Positions 16,287 through 24,018 of a stretch of 46,958 bases of DNA are shown piece after piece. The notes under the pieces were generated by a model that had not been told where the DNA came from, searched no databases, and was given only the letters and a program-made list of their open reading frames with translations. Location of the stretch: the NCBI GenBank assembly GCA_050943595.1, contig JBMNPM010000011.1, positions 1 through 46,958 of the forward strand, read 5' to 3'. The DNA comes from JAXGXJ01 sp050943595. GTDB taxonomy: Bacteria; Actinomycetota; Thermoleophilia; RBG-16-64-13. Made by a program: the position numbers and the translations under genes. Numbering within the stretch: position 1 is the first letter of the stretch; every line of letters starts with the position of its first letter.

Positions 16287-16970
16287 ATGAGCGTCGACAC
16301 AAGCACGGCAATCCTGGAAAGGCGGTCGATCCGCAGATACAAGCCGGACCAGGTGCCGGACGACCTGTTGCGGGAGATCCTGGCCGAAGCCAGATGGGCA
16401 CCTTCGGCCGTCAACACTCAGTCTACCTTTGTGTATGCGCTTTCAGGGGAGCCTCTGCAGAAGTTCAAGGCGGAGTTGAGGGGATGCGCGGAGTCGGAGG
16501 CGAAGCCCAATCCGGACATCCTGCCCGGGGATGTGCCGCCGGAGCACGCAACCAGGCGGCAGGATCTCTTCAAGGCCCGGACGACGTTCGTGGCGGCCGA
16601 AGAAGCGAAGATGGGCATCAAGCCCCCGGATGAGCCCATCAATCCCATGGTTGCGGGAGCCGCCATTTTCGAAGCACCGACGGTCCTGGTGTTGACTTTT
16701 GACGCAAGCATGTCGGAGGGTTACGGTTGCTTTGATGCCGGGCTGTTCACGATGTGTATCGCTCTGTCGGCTCACGCCCGCGGTCTGGGGACCTGCATCA
16801 CGAGCTCGAATGTGCGCTTCCCCGATTTGCTGAGAAAGGTGATCCCGGGAGCCGAAAAGCAGAAGATCGTGGCGGCCATCGCCCTCGGCTATCCTGACTG
16901 GGAGATGCCTGTCAACCGCTTCCCGCGGGCACGCATACCGGTGGATGATTTCCTGACGTTCGTGCGCTAG
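16287..16970 (+). CDS. Nitroreductase family protein
   Basis: This 227-residue FMN-dependent nitroreductase-fold oxidoreductase starts at the ATG at 16287, preceded by GGGAGGT; a longer in-frame start at 16251 lacks such a site. AILERRSIRRYKPDQVPDD and ARWAPSAVNTQS bind FMN. The C-terminal LSAHARGLGTCITSSNVRF and AIALGYPDWEMPVNRFPR match the BluB/NfnB-like half. A central insert of about 50 residues (ESEAKPNPDILPGDVPPEHATRRQDLF...) separates it from the short paralogue at 2124. It resembles nitroreductases common in anaerobes. The substrate is unknown. Confidence 0.92.
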   Translation: MSVDTSTAILERRSIRRYKPDQVPDDLLREILAEARWAPSAVNTQSTFVYALSGEPLQKFKAELRGCAESEAKPNPDILPGDVPPEHATRRQDLFKARTTFVAAEEAKMGIKPPDEPINPMVAGAAIFEAPTVLVLTFDASMSEGYGCFDAGLFTMCIALSAHARGLGTCITSSNVRFPDLLRKVIPGAEKQKIVAAIALGYPDWEMPVNRFPRARIPVDDFLTFVR

Positions 16971-16987
16971 GATCTTTTAGCATGTGG

Positions 16988-17067
16988 CCGGGCCGCGGCC
17001 CGGTAGATCGGTCGATTCGGCCATCCACCGCACGATCCTCCGCAAGGTGGGTTATGCGGTGGATGGC
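16988..17067. terminator. Hairpins between convergent genes
   Basis: A 16-base GC palindrome (CCGGGCC GC GGCCCGG, 16988-17003) is followed by a 13-bp stem, 17020-17032 pairing with 17055-17067. They lie between the plus-strand nitroreductase and a minus-strand gene. A terminator role is inferred from position. Confidence 0.5.
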
Positions 17068-17090
17068 GTGTGCTACAAACCCGCCCGGCA

Positions 17091-17744
17091 TCACCATTCG
17101 AGGTCATCAATCGGAAGCAGAGGGTGCGACTGCTCGCGGCGCTCCAGGGCTAGATCCAATACAGCCATGAAGTAGTCGTCGCCGGAGCGCATTCGCCGGT
17201 AGGCGGCGAGTAGCCCCTCCCACGTAATGATGGGACAGTCGTCTTCATCTAAGTCAATGGCAGTGGAACCGATGGTGGTGGCGTAAGCGGCTGGAAGTAG
17301 TGCGGCGTGGTGCACCGAGTCGATCTGTAACTGCTCGCGGAGGTAATCCAACTGAACCCGTTGCGACTGAAGTCGCCGCACCAGCGTCTCCAGCGGTGGT
17401 TGGTGGTAGAACAGGGCGGCGATGGCGACCAGGACGGTCCTGTCGCCGGTGGCCAAAATCATGAGCTTCGGCTGAACTTCAGTGTTGGGTGGGTCGGGAA
17501 AGCGCGTTTCCGTGCGTCGACCGGCGATCGAATCAACGAGGCTGTACTCGGTAAAGAACTGGATGTTCGTGGTGTAGGGGTTGGCGTCGATGTGGGGCAA
17601 CTCGCACCCGGGGATGAGCCGGGTCAGCACCCCAAGCTCCCGGAAGTCGTGGGCACAGACGATCATGGGAAGGACCGTGTGTGTGTAGAAACGCTCCTGG
17701 CGGCTAAGGGGTAACCCGGTCCGCATGAGGTCTGTAAGTGACAT
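17091..17744 (-). CDS. Hypothetical protein, possible degenerate PD-(D/E)XK-like fold
   Basis: This protein has 217 residues and starts at the ATG at 17744 directly after GAGGAGGAAT; a longer frame begins at 17807 without support. I do not recognise the family. It alternates helices and strands: TNIQFFTEYSLVDSIAG, PKLMILATGDRTVLVAIAALFYH, then a Gln/Arg-rich helix (LVRRLQSQRVQLDYLREQL), HHAALLPAAYA and CPIITWEGLLAAYRRM. This order recalls restriction-endonuclease-like domains in which VLVAIExK precedes such a helix, but here the E-x-K position reads AAL, so it would be inactive. That similarity is a weak guess. Confidence 0.7.
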   Translation of the reverse strand: MSLTDLMRTGLPLSRQERFYTHTVLPMIVCAHDFRELGVLTRLIPGCELPHIDANPYTTNIQFFTEYSLVDSIAGRRTETRFPDPPNTEVQPKLMILATGDRTVLVAIAALFYHQPPLETLVRRLQSQRVQLDYLREQLQIDSVHHAALLPAAYATTIGSTAIDLDEDDCPIITWEGLLAAYRRMRSGDDYFMAVLDLALERREQSHPLLPIDDLEW

Positions 17745-17944
17745 GATTCCTCCTCGTGGTCGGCGTGACATATCTCCGTTCGGCCTACAATATGACACCA
17801 GACACACGTGAACACACCGTCACCGTTCTGCACACACGCGGCGACGGCGGCGCGAAGGCGAAAGAACAGGACCGCTGCGTGCGGAGCCCCTGAGAGGACG
17901 ATCTCGCTGCCGACTCTGGAGAATCGCCGGTCTATCCGCTGGGT

Positions 17945-18027
17945 AGGCTGCTGAAAAACGAAACCCCGGCCGCCAGAACACACTGAGCGGCACGATAGTA
18001 CGTCATCGGTACGTCATCGGTATTCGC
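17945..18027 (+). repeat. MITE-like repeat, copy B (left part)
   Basis: The first 25 bases match copy A, and the match continues through GAGCGG and GATAGTACGTCATCGGT. The segment ACGTCATCGGT is then duplicated in tandem (about 17999-18021). It ends next to the dsrE stop codon. Confidence 0.75.
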
Positions 18028-18390
18028 CTAGAACCACATTGTGGCTCCGGCATCGAGCACCAGGTCGTTGAGGGTGGCCGCGCCTACTACCATCACACCC
18101 TCGATGAATTCAACTGATTCTCGACCGAGCATCTGCTTGGAGGTTTCGCAGGCCAGTATGGGGATGCCCATGGTTATGGTCTTGTCGAGCATCTCGCGCA
18201 TGGTAGGGAAGGAGCCAAGCTGCACTTTCTCGGCCTCTCCGGGTAACAAATTGAACAGTCCCATTCCGAGATAGTACAGCGTGGGGTCGAGGTCCATGGC
18301 CTTGGCGGCCTGGGCGAGGACCAGAGGGGAGTACTGCCGCGTCGGGTCGTTGCTGGTCTGTACATAGAGGATGGTATTCGCATTTTTCAC
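18028..18390 (-). CDS. DsrE-family sulfur-relay-like protein
   Basis: This protein of 120 residues has the DsrE/DsrF/TusD fold: NTILYVQTSNDPTRQYSPLVLAQAAKAMDLDPTLYYLGMGLFNLL, then MGIPILACETSKQMLG and a C-terminal VGAATLNDLVLDAG. A Cys lies in ILACETS, where related proteins carry their persulfide-accepting cysteine. Family members shuttle sulfane sulfur between thiol carriers. The GTG start at 18390 follows an excellent AGGAGG. The upstream gene, read in the same direction, is a broken tusA whose stop overlaps this ribosome site. The pair was therefore once a tusA-dsrE sulfur-transfer operon. Confidence 0.88.
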   Translation of the reverse strand: MKNANTILYVQTSNDPTRQYSPLVLAQAAKAMDLDPTLYYLGMGLFNLLPGEAEKVQLGSFPTMREMLDKTITMGIPILACETSKQMLGRESVEFIEGVMVVGAATLNDLVLDAGATMWF

Positions 18391-18393
18391 GTC

Positions 18394-18646
18394 TTACCTC
18401 CTAGTGGGCTGCTGAAAAACGAAACCCCGGCCCTCTGTAAGGATGACCTCGTGACCGGCCCACTTGGTGAACCGAGTTGGATCTTCTTCGGCAGCAGGGT
18501 TGACCGCCTAATACTCTGACGGTGTTGCCGATACCGACAGAATCCATGATCTCGCGTGTTTGGAAAAGCGGCTTCGGATAGAACAGACCAACGCAGTCCA
18601 GGGGCTGGAGGACTGGTGGGGGACTATAGCCGTCCTTACTCAACAA
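18394..18646 (-). pseudogene. tusA: tusA-like sulfurtransferase, inactivated
   Basis: The first frame gives LQPLDCVGLFYPKPLFQTREIMDS followed by VGIGNTVRVL, clearly a TusA N-terminus. However, the invariant catalytic CPxP reads YPKP, so the sulfur-carrying Cys is lost. A shift of frame near 18480 is needed to continue with VNPAAEEDPTRFTKWAGHEV and ILTEGRGFVF, the normal TusA C-terminus, ending at a TAA at 18394-18396. The last dozen codons coincide with a copy of the mobile repeat. Active-site loss plus frameshift indicate a dead gene. The start is uncertain (TTG at 18643 or 18646). Confidence 0.75.
18409..18436 (+). repeat. MITE-like repeat, copy C (left end only)
   Basis: GGCTGCTGAAAAACGAAACC and the following CCGGC are identical to the ends of copies A and B. 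It is embedded in the 3' end of the tusA relic. Confidence 0.7.
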
Positions 18647-18765
18647 ATCATGCTCCCGGTTCGGCCGGCTGTCAAGCACGCCCTCAGGTCGGATTCCAGC
18701 ATCTTTTCGCAGACGGCGTCTGTCTCGTGTACCATTTAGTTGACGGATCCATTCAGGAGGCGATG

Positions 18766-19143
18766 ATGGACTGGGCAGATAGGCTGGCCGAACAACGGAT
18801 CCTGGAAGCAGAGCGTGAGGGAGTGTTCGATAACCTACCAGGAGAGGGCAAACCGCTACCCGAAGATCCGTTCGCTGCGTTACCCGATGAGATTCGTATG
18901 GCGGCCCGAGTGCTGGCTATGTGCGGGTGTGCTCCTCAGGAGGTGGGGCTCCTGCGCACATTGAACGAAGCCCGGCGGCATCTGGACGATGCACAGACGG
19001 CTGAAGAGAGGGCGCAGAGGATGCGCGAGTTCTGCGATGCGGAACTGCATTACAACGTGGCTATGGATCGTCATCGGATGATGGTCCGCAAAGGCCGCGG
19101 ACCGTTCTGTAGCAACCGGTCGCGGACCATCAGTCCATGGTGA
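18766..19143 (+). CDS. DUF1992 (DnaJ-homologue C28-type) domain protein
   Basis: This protein of about 125 residues has the complete DUF1992 signature: MDWADRLAEQRILEAEREGVFDNLPGEGKPLP, with ALPDEIRMAARVLAMCG and a helical C-terminus. The ILEAxxxGxFDNLPGxGKPL block is diagnostic. The domain is also found in eukaryotic DNAJC28, but its biochemical role is unknown. AGGAGG at 18755-18760 gives five bases to the ATG at 18766; another ATG lies one codon earlier. A much longer frame upstream runs through the tusA relic and is not credible. It is transcribed away from dsrE. Confidence 0.88.
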   Translation: MDWADRLAEQRILEAEREGVFDNLPGEGKPLPEDPFAALPDEIRMAARVLAMCGCAPQEVGLLRTLNEARRHLDDAQTAEERAQRMREFCDAELHYNVAMDRHRMMVRKGRGPFCSNRSRTISPW

Positions 19144-19270
19144 TGTTCCGGGCCGGGCACCGTCTCAACATCTGGGCGTCAGGAGGCCGGAATGTTGATA
19201 TCTTGCTTAGGCCGGTCGTGACTGAGAGAATGTAAGACAGCAGAATTCAAAGCCGACAGGGAGGAATTCC

Positions 19271-19495
19271 ATGGCAAAGGTACCGGATCAGTCTTGGAAC
19301 AAGGCCAAATGCATCTGCGCTATCACGGATTGCCCGACGTATCCGGGCGAGGGTGATTTCTTCTGCGCTAGGGGCAAGGCCGTCGGGTGGAAACCCGAGA
19401 GGGTGGGCTGTAAGTGTGTCGACTGCGAGGTCTTCAAGGAGTTCAACCCCGGGGACGGCTACTTCTGCGCTACCGGCAAGCGCAATCTCAGTTGA
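19271..19495 (+). CDS. DUF2769 Cys-rich small protein
   Basis: This 74-residue protein has seven cysteines spaced as CICAITDCPTYPG, FFCARGK, GCKCVDCEVF and FCATGK, matching DUF2769. This family of small, probably metal-binding proteins is typical of anaerobic archaea and bacteria. It is preceded by GGGAGGAATTCC and an ATG, an excellent start. It is followed by a strong intrinsic terminator at 19592, so it forms the end of a transcription unit. The function is unknown. Confidence 0.88.
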   Translation: MAKVPDQSWNKAKCICAITDCPTYPGEGDFFCARGKAVGWKPERVGCKCVDCEVFKEFNPGDGYFCATGKRNLS

Positions 19496-19591
19496 CATAT
19501 TCCTTGTTGCCGGCATGACCCGCATCGGGGCATGCCGGCCGGCGGAGCGGTTTGAGTTCTGAATGCACCGCGAAGTAGGAGATAAACACTT

Positions 19592-19625
19592 AGGAGAGGG
19601 AGCTGGCGCTCCCTCTCCTTTTTTA
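19592..19625 (+). terminator. Strong rho-independent terminator
   Basis: AGGAGAGGGAGC (19592-19603), the loop TGGC, and the exact inverted arm GCTCCCTCTCCT (19608-19619) are followed by a run of T. This ends the DUF2769 transcript before the SLH gene. Confidence 0.95.
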
Positions 19626-19709
19626 CAGGCGCATGCCTGTTGACTCCGTTTGAGGATTGCTAACATGGATATAGATGTTGGTACTCATGAGGGAGCGTGA
19701 TCAGAGGCG

Positions 19710-21068
19710 ATGTGCATGTTTGTAAAGCCGTCGAACCGCCCGGGTCGTGTACGGCTAGGGGTGCTCTCCGTATTGTTCAGCGCGCTCCTTCTTGTGGCTG
19801 TGTTGGTGCCGGCCTCGACTGCGGAGGCACGGATGTTCACCGACGTGGGGCCGGACGATTGGTTCCGTGAGGCGGTGGAAACCTTGAAGGTCCAAGGGGC
19901 CATCGGAGGATATGCAGACGGCACGTTCCGGCCGTATGCATCCGTCACACGTGCTCAATTTGCGGTTATGGTGGCCGGTGTGCTGCACCTGGAGCCCGGC
20001 GACGGTTCTGTCTTCAACGACGTGTCGGCCGGCGACTGGTTTGCGGGAGCGGTGGGTGCTCTGCGGCGGATAGGCGTGGTCCAGGGCAACTCGGGATCAT
20101 ACCTGCCGGGCAATGAGATATCTCGCCAGCAGGCGGCCAGTCTGACTGTGCGGGCGCTCGCGTATCGCCTATCTCTGGAGGCCGGTGCACAGGTGGCCGG
20201 TCCGACTGCGACTGATGGTTCTGGAGGGCAGGCTCGGCCGGCCGTGGTCTTGATGACCGACTCGGCTCAGGCTGCCGCGTGGCTGCAGGGTTTTAAGGAC
20301 CGGGGTTCCATCGCAGCGGCCCACACGCTGTCTGTGGCCAACGCCTACCGTCTGAGGGTGATGTCGGGATCCACTGACCAACGTTTTTATCCCCTGCGCA
20401 ATCTCACTCGGGCTCAGGCCGCGGGCGTTCTCTACAGAGCGCTCCTGTCGCCCTTGACGATGCGCACAGAACCCCCCGCCCGAGTGGAGGCGGATCCCAC
20501 CTATGCGACCCTCAAGCAGGGGGATAGTGGACCGGCTGTGACGTGGCTGCAGCGTAGACTGGCCGAGCTTCGTTACCGGCCCGGGGCGGTTGACGGTGTC
20601 TTCGGCTCCGAAACGAGTCAAGCCGTCATGGCCTTCCAGAAGGTGGAGGGCCTTAGCCGAACCGGCGTTGCTTCGACTACCATGCAGCGTCGATTGGCCG
20701 TGGCGAACACCCCTTCGCCCCGCAAAGTCGTGAGAGGGACGAGGGTGGAGGTCGATCTATCGCGGCAGGTGTTGTTCTTGGTCGAAGCCGGCCGGGTCAA
20801 GTCGATCATTCCCATAGCCAGCGGCAGAGAGAGCACGAGGACGCCTACCGGGACCTTCTCTATCCAGCGGAAGCTTCCCTATTGGCGACAAAGCAATCTG
20901 GGGATGTTGTATAAGCCGGCCTATTTCTATAGGGGCTATGCCATCCATGGCGCCCATTCCGTGCCTGCTCATCCTGCCAGTCATGGGTGCGTGCGTGTGC
21001 ATGTCGCGACGATGGATTGGCTCTACCCGTTGTTGCCCATCGGTACCCGAGTCGACATCTACAACTAG
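19710..21068 (+). CDS. Secreted SLH-domain L,D-transpeptidase (paralogue 2)
   Basis: This protein has 452 residues. A positively charged start and a hydrophobic segment (LGVLSVLFSALLLVAVLVP) end in a signal-peptidase site near AEA-RMF. The SLH repeats are FTDVGPDDWF...GTFRPYASVTRAQF, FNDVSAGDWF and a third around GSTDQRFYPLRNLTRAQ. The peptidoglycan-binding domain is GPAVTWLQRRL...VDGVFGSETSQAVMAFQ. The YkuD catalytic domain has AIHGAHSVPAHPASHGCVRV, a fully canonical active site. Its architecture is identical to the protein at 6178-7476, so the two are paralogues. The ATG at 19710 has only a weak ribosome site; another ATG lies at 19716. Confidence 0.93.
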   Translation: MCMFVKPSNRPGRVRLGVLSVLFSALLLVAVLVPASTAEARMFTDVGPDDWFREAVETLKVQGAIGGYADGTFRPYASVTRAQFAVMVAGVLHLEPGDGSVFNDVSAGDWFAGAVGALRRIGVVQGNSGSYLPGNEISRQQAASLTVRALAYRLSLEAGAQVAGPTATDGSGGQARPAVVLMTDSAQAAAWLQGFKDRGSIAAAHTLSVANAYRLRVMSGSTDQRFYPLRNLTRAQAAGVLYRALLSPLTMRTEPPARVEADPTYATLKQGDSGPAVTWLQRRLAELRYRPGAVDGVFGSETSQAVMAFQKVEGLSRTGVASTTMQRRLAVANTPSPRKVVRGTRVEVDLSRQVLFLVEAGRVKSIIPIASGRESTRTPTGTFSIQRKLPYWRQSNLGMLYKPAYFYRGYAIHGAHSVPAHPASHGCVRVHVATMDWLYPLLPIGTRVDIYN

Positions 21069-21092
21069 AAGCCTGTTTGCGTGTGCTGGTGG

Positions 21093-21115
21093 CGACGTGT
21101 CATATTTCAGCAGCC
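21093..21115 (+). repeat. Right-end remnant of the MITE-like repeat
   Basis: GTCATATTTCAGCAGCC here matches the right end of the complete copy at 41138-41282 (GTCATATTTCAGCAGCC). No left end is recognisable. Confidence 0.6.
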
Positions 21116-21155
21116 TTCTGAGACGTGTCCATCCGATTCAGCGCTTCGGTCGGCC

Positions 21156-21184
21156 TTGCCATGAGACCAGGGTCGTTGTATCAT
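21156..21184 (+). promoter_or_regulatory. Promoter of tRNA-Val (and probably thrS)
   Basis: TTGCCA (21156-21161) and TATCAT (21179-21184) are separated by 17 bases, about 12 bases ahead of the tRNA. The next gene, thrS, is only 41 bases beyond the tRNA and may be read from here. Confidence 0.55.
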
Positions 21185-21196
21185 GACCACCCTGCC

Positions 21197-21268
21197 GGGC
21201 GCTTAGCTCAGGGGGAGAGCGCTTCCTTGACGCGGAAGAGGCCACAGGTTCAAATCCTGTAGCGCCCA
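21197..21268 (+). tRNA. tRNA-Val (anticodon GAC)
   Basis: This 72-base cloverleaf has acceptor GGGCGCT/AGCGCCC, the D-arm GCTC...GAGC, anticodon stem CTTCC/GGAAG with loop TTGACGC, and T-arm ACAGG/CCTGT with loop TTCAAAT. The anticodon GAC reads valine codons. The 3' CCA is not encoded. Confidence 0.96.
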
Positions 21269-21309
21269 CTGTTTATCTATGGCATTCCACACTTTTCTTG
21301 CGAGGCCTC

Positions 21310-23211
21310 ATGAAGGTACTGCTCCCGGATGGATCCAGCGTGGTCATGCCCGAGGGGGCGGCCGCCATCGATGTTGCTCAGCACATTGGTCCCCGGCTGG
21401 CTAAAGATGCATTGGCCGCCAAAGTCGGTGACGAAGTGGTGGATCTTACAACTCCGCTCAACGAGGGTGATCATGTAGCCATCATCACCGCTTCCTCCCC
21501 CGAAGGTCTGGATATCATGCGCCACTCTGCCGCACACGTGCTGGCCGAGGCGGCTTTGAACCTGTTTCCAGACACGAAGGTCGCTATCGGCCCGGCTATC
21601 AAGGACGGTTTTTACTACGACTTCGAGTTTTCTCAGCCCGTGGGGGATGACGATCTTGCCACCATCGTCGCGGAGATGGACCGTCTTATCGGCGCCCGCC
21701 GGCCGTTCCGGCGGCGTGAGGTGGGTCGGGATGAGGCTGCAGAGTTGTTCCGTGACGAGCCGTACAAGCTCGAACTGATCCGCGATCTACCCGAAGACGC
21801 CATCATCAGCATCTACCAACAGGGGTCGTTTCTCGATCTGTGCCGGGGCCCGCACGTACCTGATACGGGCCGGATCGGCGCCGTGGCTCTTCTCTCCGTG
21901 GCCGGGGCGTATTGGAGAGGCAAGAGCGAGAACCCCATGCTCACGCGTATCTATGGCACCGCCTTCCCATCCAAGAAGGAATTGCGGGAGCACCTGGACC
22001 GCTTGGAGATGGCCCGCCAGCGTGATCACCGCCGTCTGGGCCGCGAACTGGGACTCTTCAGTTTTCACAATGAGGGGCCTGGTTTCCCATTCTTCCATCC
22101 CCGGGGGATGCGGGTGATCAATGCGCTCCTCGACTACTGGCGCCGGGAGCATATCCGTGCCGGCTATGAGGAGACGAAGACGCCCATCATGCTGGAGCGC
22201 ACGCTGTGGGAGCGGTCGGGCCATTGGGATAACTACAAGGACAACATGTACTTCACGGTCATCGACGACGTCGACTTCGCGGTGAAGCCCATGAATTGCC
22301 CGGGGGGCACGCTCATCTACAAGAGCGAGCAGCACTCCTATCGTGATTTTCCTCTACGCATGGCTGAGCTGGGACAGGTTCACAGACATGAGATGTCGGG
22401 CGTGCTGCACGGCCTGTTTCGAGTCCGTCTCTTCACTCAGGATGATGCCCACATCTATTGTCTGCCCGAACAGGTGGAAGATGAAGTACTTGGGGTCATC
22501 GATTTGGTTCGCAAGATGTACAAGACCTTCGGTTTCGAGCAGGTGCATGTGGAGTTGTCCACGCGCCCGGAGAAGTCGATCGGCAGCGATGAGATGTGGC
22601 AGACGGCGGAGAATGCGCTCACCAATGCACTCGAACGGGCGGAATTGCCCTACGTGCTCAACCCAGGAGATGGGGCCTTCTATGGACCCAAGATAGATTT
22701 CCACATTGAGGATGTGATGGGGAGGACCTGGCAGTGTGCCACCTGCCAGGTTGACTTCGCCATGCCTGAGCGGCTCGATTTAGATTACGTGGGGGAAGAC
22801 AACCAGCGCCACCGTCCCGTGATGATCCACCGCACGGTGCTGGGGAGCATCGAGCGCTTCCTCGCCATCTTGCTGGAGCACTATGGGGGAGCTCTACCTG
22901 CCTGGCTTGCGCCTGTACAGGTGGGGATCGTCCCGGTTGCCGACCGTCACGCGGATTATGCCGACGAAGTGAAAACGGTCCTGCAGGCCGCAGGTCTGCG
23001 CGTAGAGGTCGACTTCCGCCCCGAGTCGGTGTCCAAGAAGATCCGCGACGGTGAGGTACAAAAAATACCGTACTTGTTGGTCGTGGGAGATCGTGAAGTC
23101 GAGCAGTGCTCCGTTACCCTGCGTATACGCGGGCAGAAGGAGACCGTCTCCTTGGCATTGGAAGTCGCGCGGGATGACCTTATGGCCAAGGCTGCCGTCC
23201 CCGCATCTTGA
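21310..23211 (+). CDS. thrS: Threonine--tRNA ligase
   Basis: This class II aminoacyl-tRNA synthetase of 633 residues charges tRNA-Thr. The N-terminal TGS domain (1-62) is followed by the editing domain with HSAAHVLAEAALNLFPD and by the catalytic core. MNCPGGTLIY and YRDFPLRMAELGQVHRHEMSG supply motif 2 and zinc ligands, and the later HRTVLGSIERFLAILLEHYGG is motif 3. The C-terminal anticodon-binding domain follows (VGIVPVADRHADYA). The ATG at 21310 with GAGG upstream is preferred to an in-frame TTG at 21298. It follows tRNA-Val and leads into infC, a common bacterial order. No T-box leader is present in the 41-base gap. Confidence 0.98.
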   Translation: MKVLLPDGSSVVMPEGAAAIDVAQHIGPRLAKDALAAKVGDEVVDLTTPLNEGDHVAIITASSPEGLDIMRHSAAHVLAEAALNLFPDTKVAIGPAIKDGFYYDFEFSQPVGDDDLATIVAEMDRLIGARRPFRRREVGRDEAAELFRDEPYKLELIRDLPEDAIISIYQQGSFLDLCRGPHVPDTGRIGAVALLSVAGAYWRGKSENPMLTRIYGTAFPSKKELREHLDRLEMARQRDHRRLGRELGLFSFHNEGPGFPFFHPRGMRVINALLDYWRREHIRAGYEETKTPIMLERTLWERSGHWDNYKDNMYFTVIDDVDFAVKPMNCPGGTLIYKSEQHSYRDFPLRMAELGQVHRHEMSGVLHGLFRVRLFTQDDAHIYCLPEQVEDEVLGVIDLVRKMYKTFGFEQVHVELSTRPEKSIGSDEMWQTAENALTNALERAELPYVLNPGDGAFYGPKIDFHIEDVMGRTWQCATCQVDFAMPERLDLDYVGEDNQRHRPVMIHRTVLGSIERFLAILLEHYGGALPAWLAPVQVGIVPVADRHADYADEVKTVLQAAGLRVEVDFRPESVSKKIRDGEVQKIPYLLVVGDREVEQCSVTLRIRGQKETVSLALEVARDDLMAKAAVPAS

Positions 23212-23236
23212 GACACGGCTCAGGTTAGGATATACT
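23208..23236 (+). promoter_or_regulatory. Promoter of the infC operon
   Basis: TTGAGA (23208-23213) and TATACT (23231-23236) have an ideal 17-base spacer. They overlap the end of thrS and drive the leader upstream of infC. Confidence 0.75.
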
Positions 23237-23242
23237 CCCGCG

Positions 23243-23416
23243 TCGCATAAAGAGGAAGCCACCCTTCCCACCTCGCGCCCTCAGGGTGTTGAGGTCCAGC
23301 CATAGAGAGACTGCGGCCTCTGCTGAGGTCCGATAGTTGTTGGGAAAGCGGTGGCTGCACCGCTTTTTACGTATTGAGAGATTTATCCGGCCTCGCCGGG
23401 GGAGGTGTAGGGCAAC
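23243..23416 (+). promoter_or_regulatory. infC leader with terminator/antiterminator (putative attenuator)
   Basis: The leader contains an intrinsic terminator: AAGCGGTG (23346-23353), loop GCTG, CACCGCTT (23358-23365) and a T run. An upstream segment AGCCACC (23257-23263) is exactly complementary to GGTGGCT (23350-23356), which includes most of the left terminator arm. Two exclusive structures are therefore possible. This is the expected layout of an L20/IF3-type autoregulatory leader, but the effector is not shown by sequence. Confidence 0.65.
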
Positions 23417-23425
23417 ATAGCCGAC

Positions 23426-23926
23426 ATGGTGCGCATCAATGAGAAGATCCGCGCAGACCAGGTCCGTTTGATCGGGCCGAATGGAGAACAGGTGGGGATC
23501 GTGAGTGTGTCCGAGGCGTTGAATTACGCCGATAGGCTCAATCTTGATCTCGTAGAGGTGGCTCCCATGGCCACTCCGCCGGTCTGCAAGGTGATGGATT
23601 ATGGGAAGTACCGGTACGAGCAAGAGCAGAAGGCCAAGGAAGCTCGGAAACGTCAGACCACCATCAGCATTAAAGAAATAAAGCTCAGGCCGAAGATCGA
23701 TGATCACGACTTCGACACCAAGAAGGGGCACGTCGAGCGCTTCCTGAAAAAGGGAGACAAGGTAAAAGTCACCATCATGTTCCGAGGACGGGAACTGGTC
23801 CATCCACACCTGGGAGAACGCCTTCTGCGGCGGATGGCCGACGAACTCGTCGATATCGGCGAGGTCGAATCGGAGCCCAATCTCGATGGCCGGAACATGG
23901 TGATGATGATGGCGCCTAAGCGCTAA
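23426..23926 (+). CDS. infC: Translation initiation factor IF-3
   Basis: IF-3 binds the 30S subunit and checks start codon-anticodon pairing. The product is 166 residues from the ATG at 23426. VRINEKIRADQVRLIGPNGEQVGIVSVSEAL is the conserved N-terminal domain, and ISIKEIKLRPKIDDHDFDTK with VKVTIMFRGRELVHPHLGERLL is the C-terminal domain. The strong site GGGGGAGG at 23398-23405 is 20 bases from this ATG but 11 from an in-frame ATA at 23417, and a stop codon precedes that ATA. Initiation at ATA, as with the rare AUU of other infC genes, is therefore possible. It is the first gene of the infC-rpmI-rplT operon. Confidence 0.97.
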   Translation: MVRINEKIRADQVRLIGPNGEQVGIVSVSEALNYADRLNLDLVEVAPMATPPVCKVMDYGKYRYEQEQKAKEARKRQTTISIKEIKLRPKIDDHDFDTKKGHVERFLKKGDKVKVTIMFRGRELVHPHLGERLLRRMADELVDIGEVESEPNLDGRNMVMMMAPKR

Positions 23927-24018
23927 AGCCACGAGATAGTGCGAAGGAGCCGTTGTCGCGGAGGTTCCGTAGTCGACATGGACCCCGTAGCCGCCCGCAC
24001 GTGATGAAGGGAAGAAAC

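Noticed and set aside
18556..18765. Upstream extension of the DUF1992 reading frame
   Set aside because: It overlaps the tusA relic on the other strand, and the strong ribosome site at 18755-18760 fixes the start further downstream.
21269..21309. T-box riboswitch ahead of thrS
   Set aside because: The gap between tRNA-Val and thrS is only 41 bases and holds no T-box sequence or terminator.
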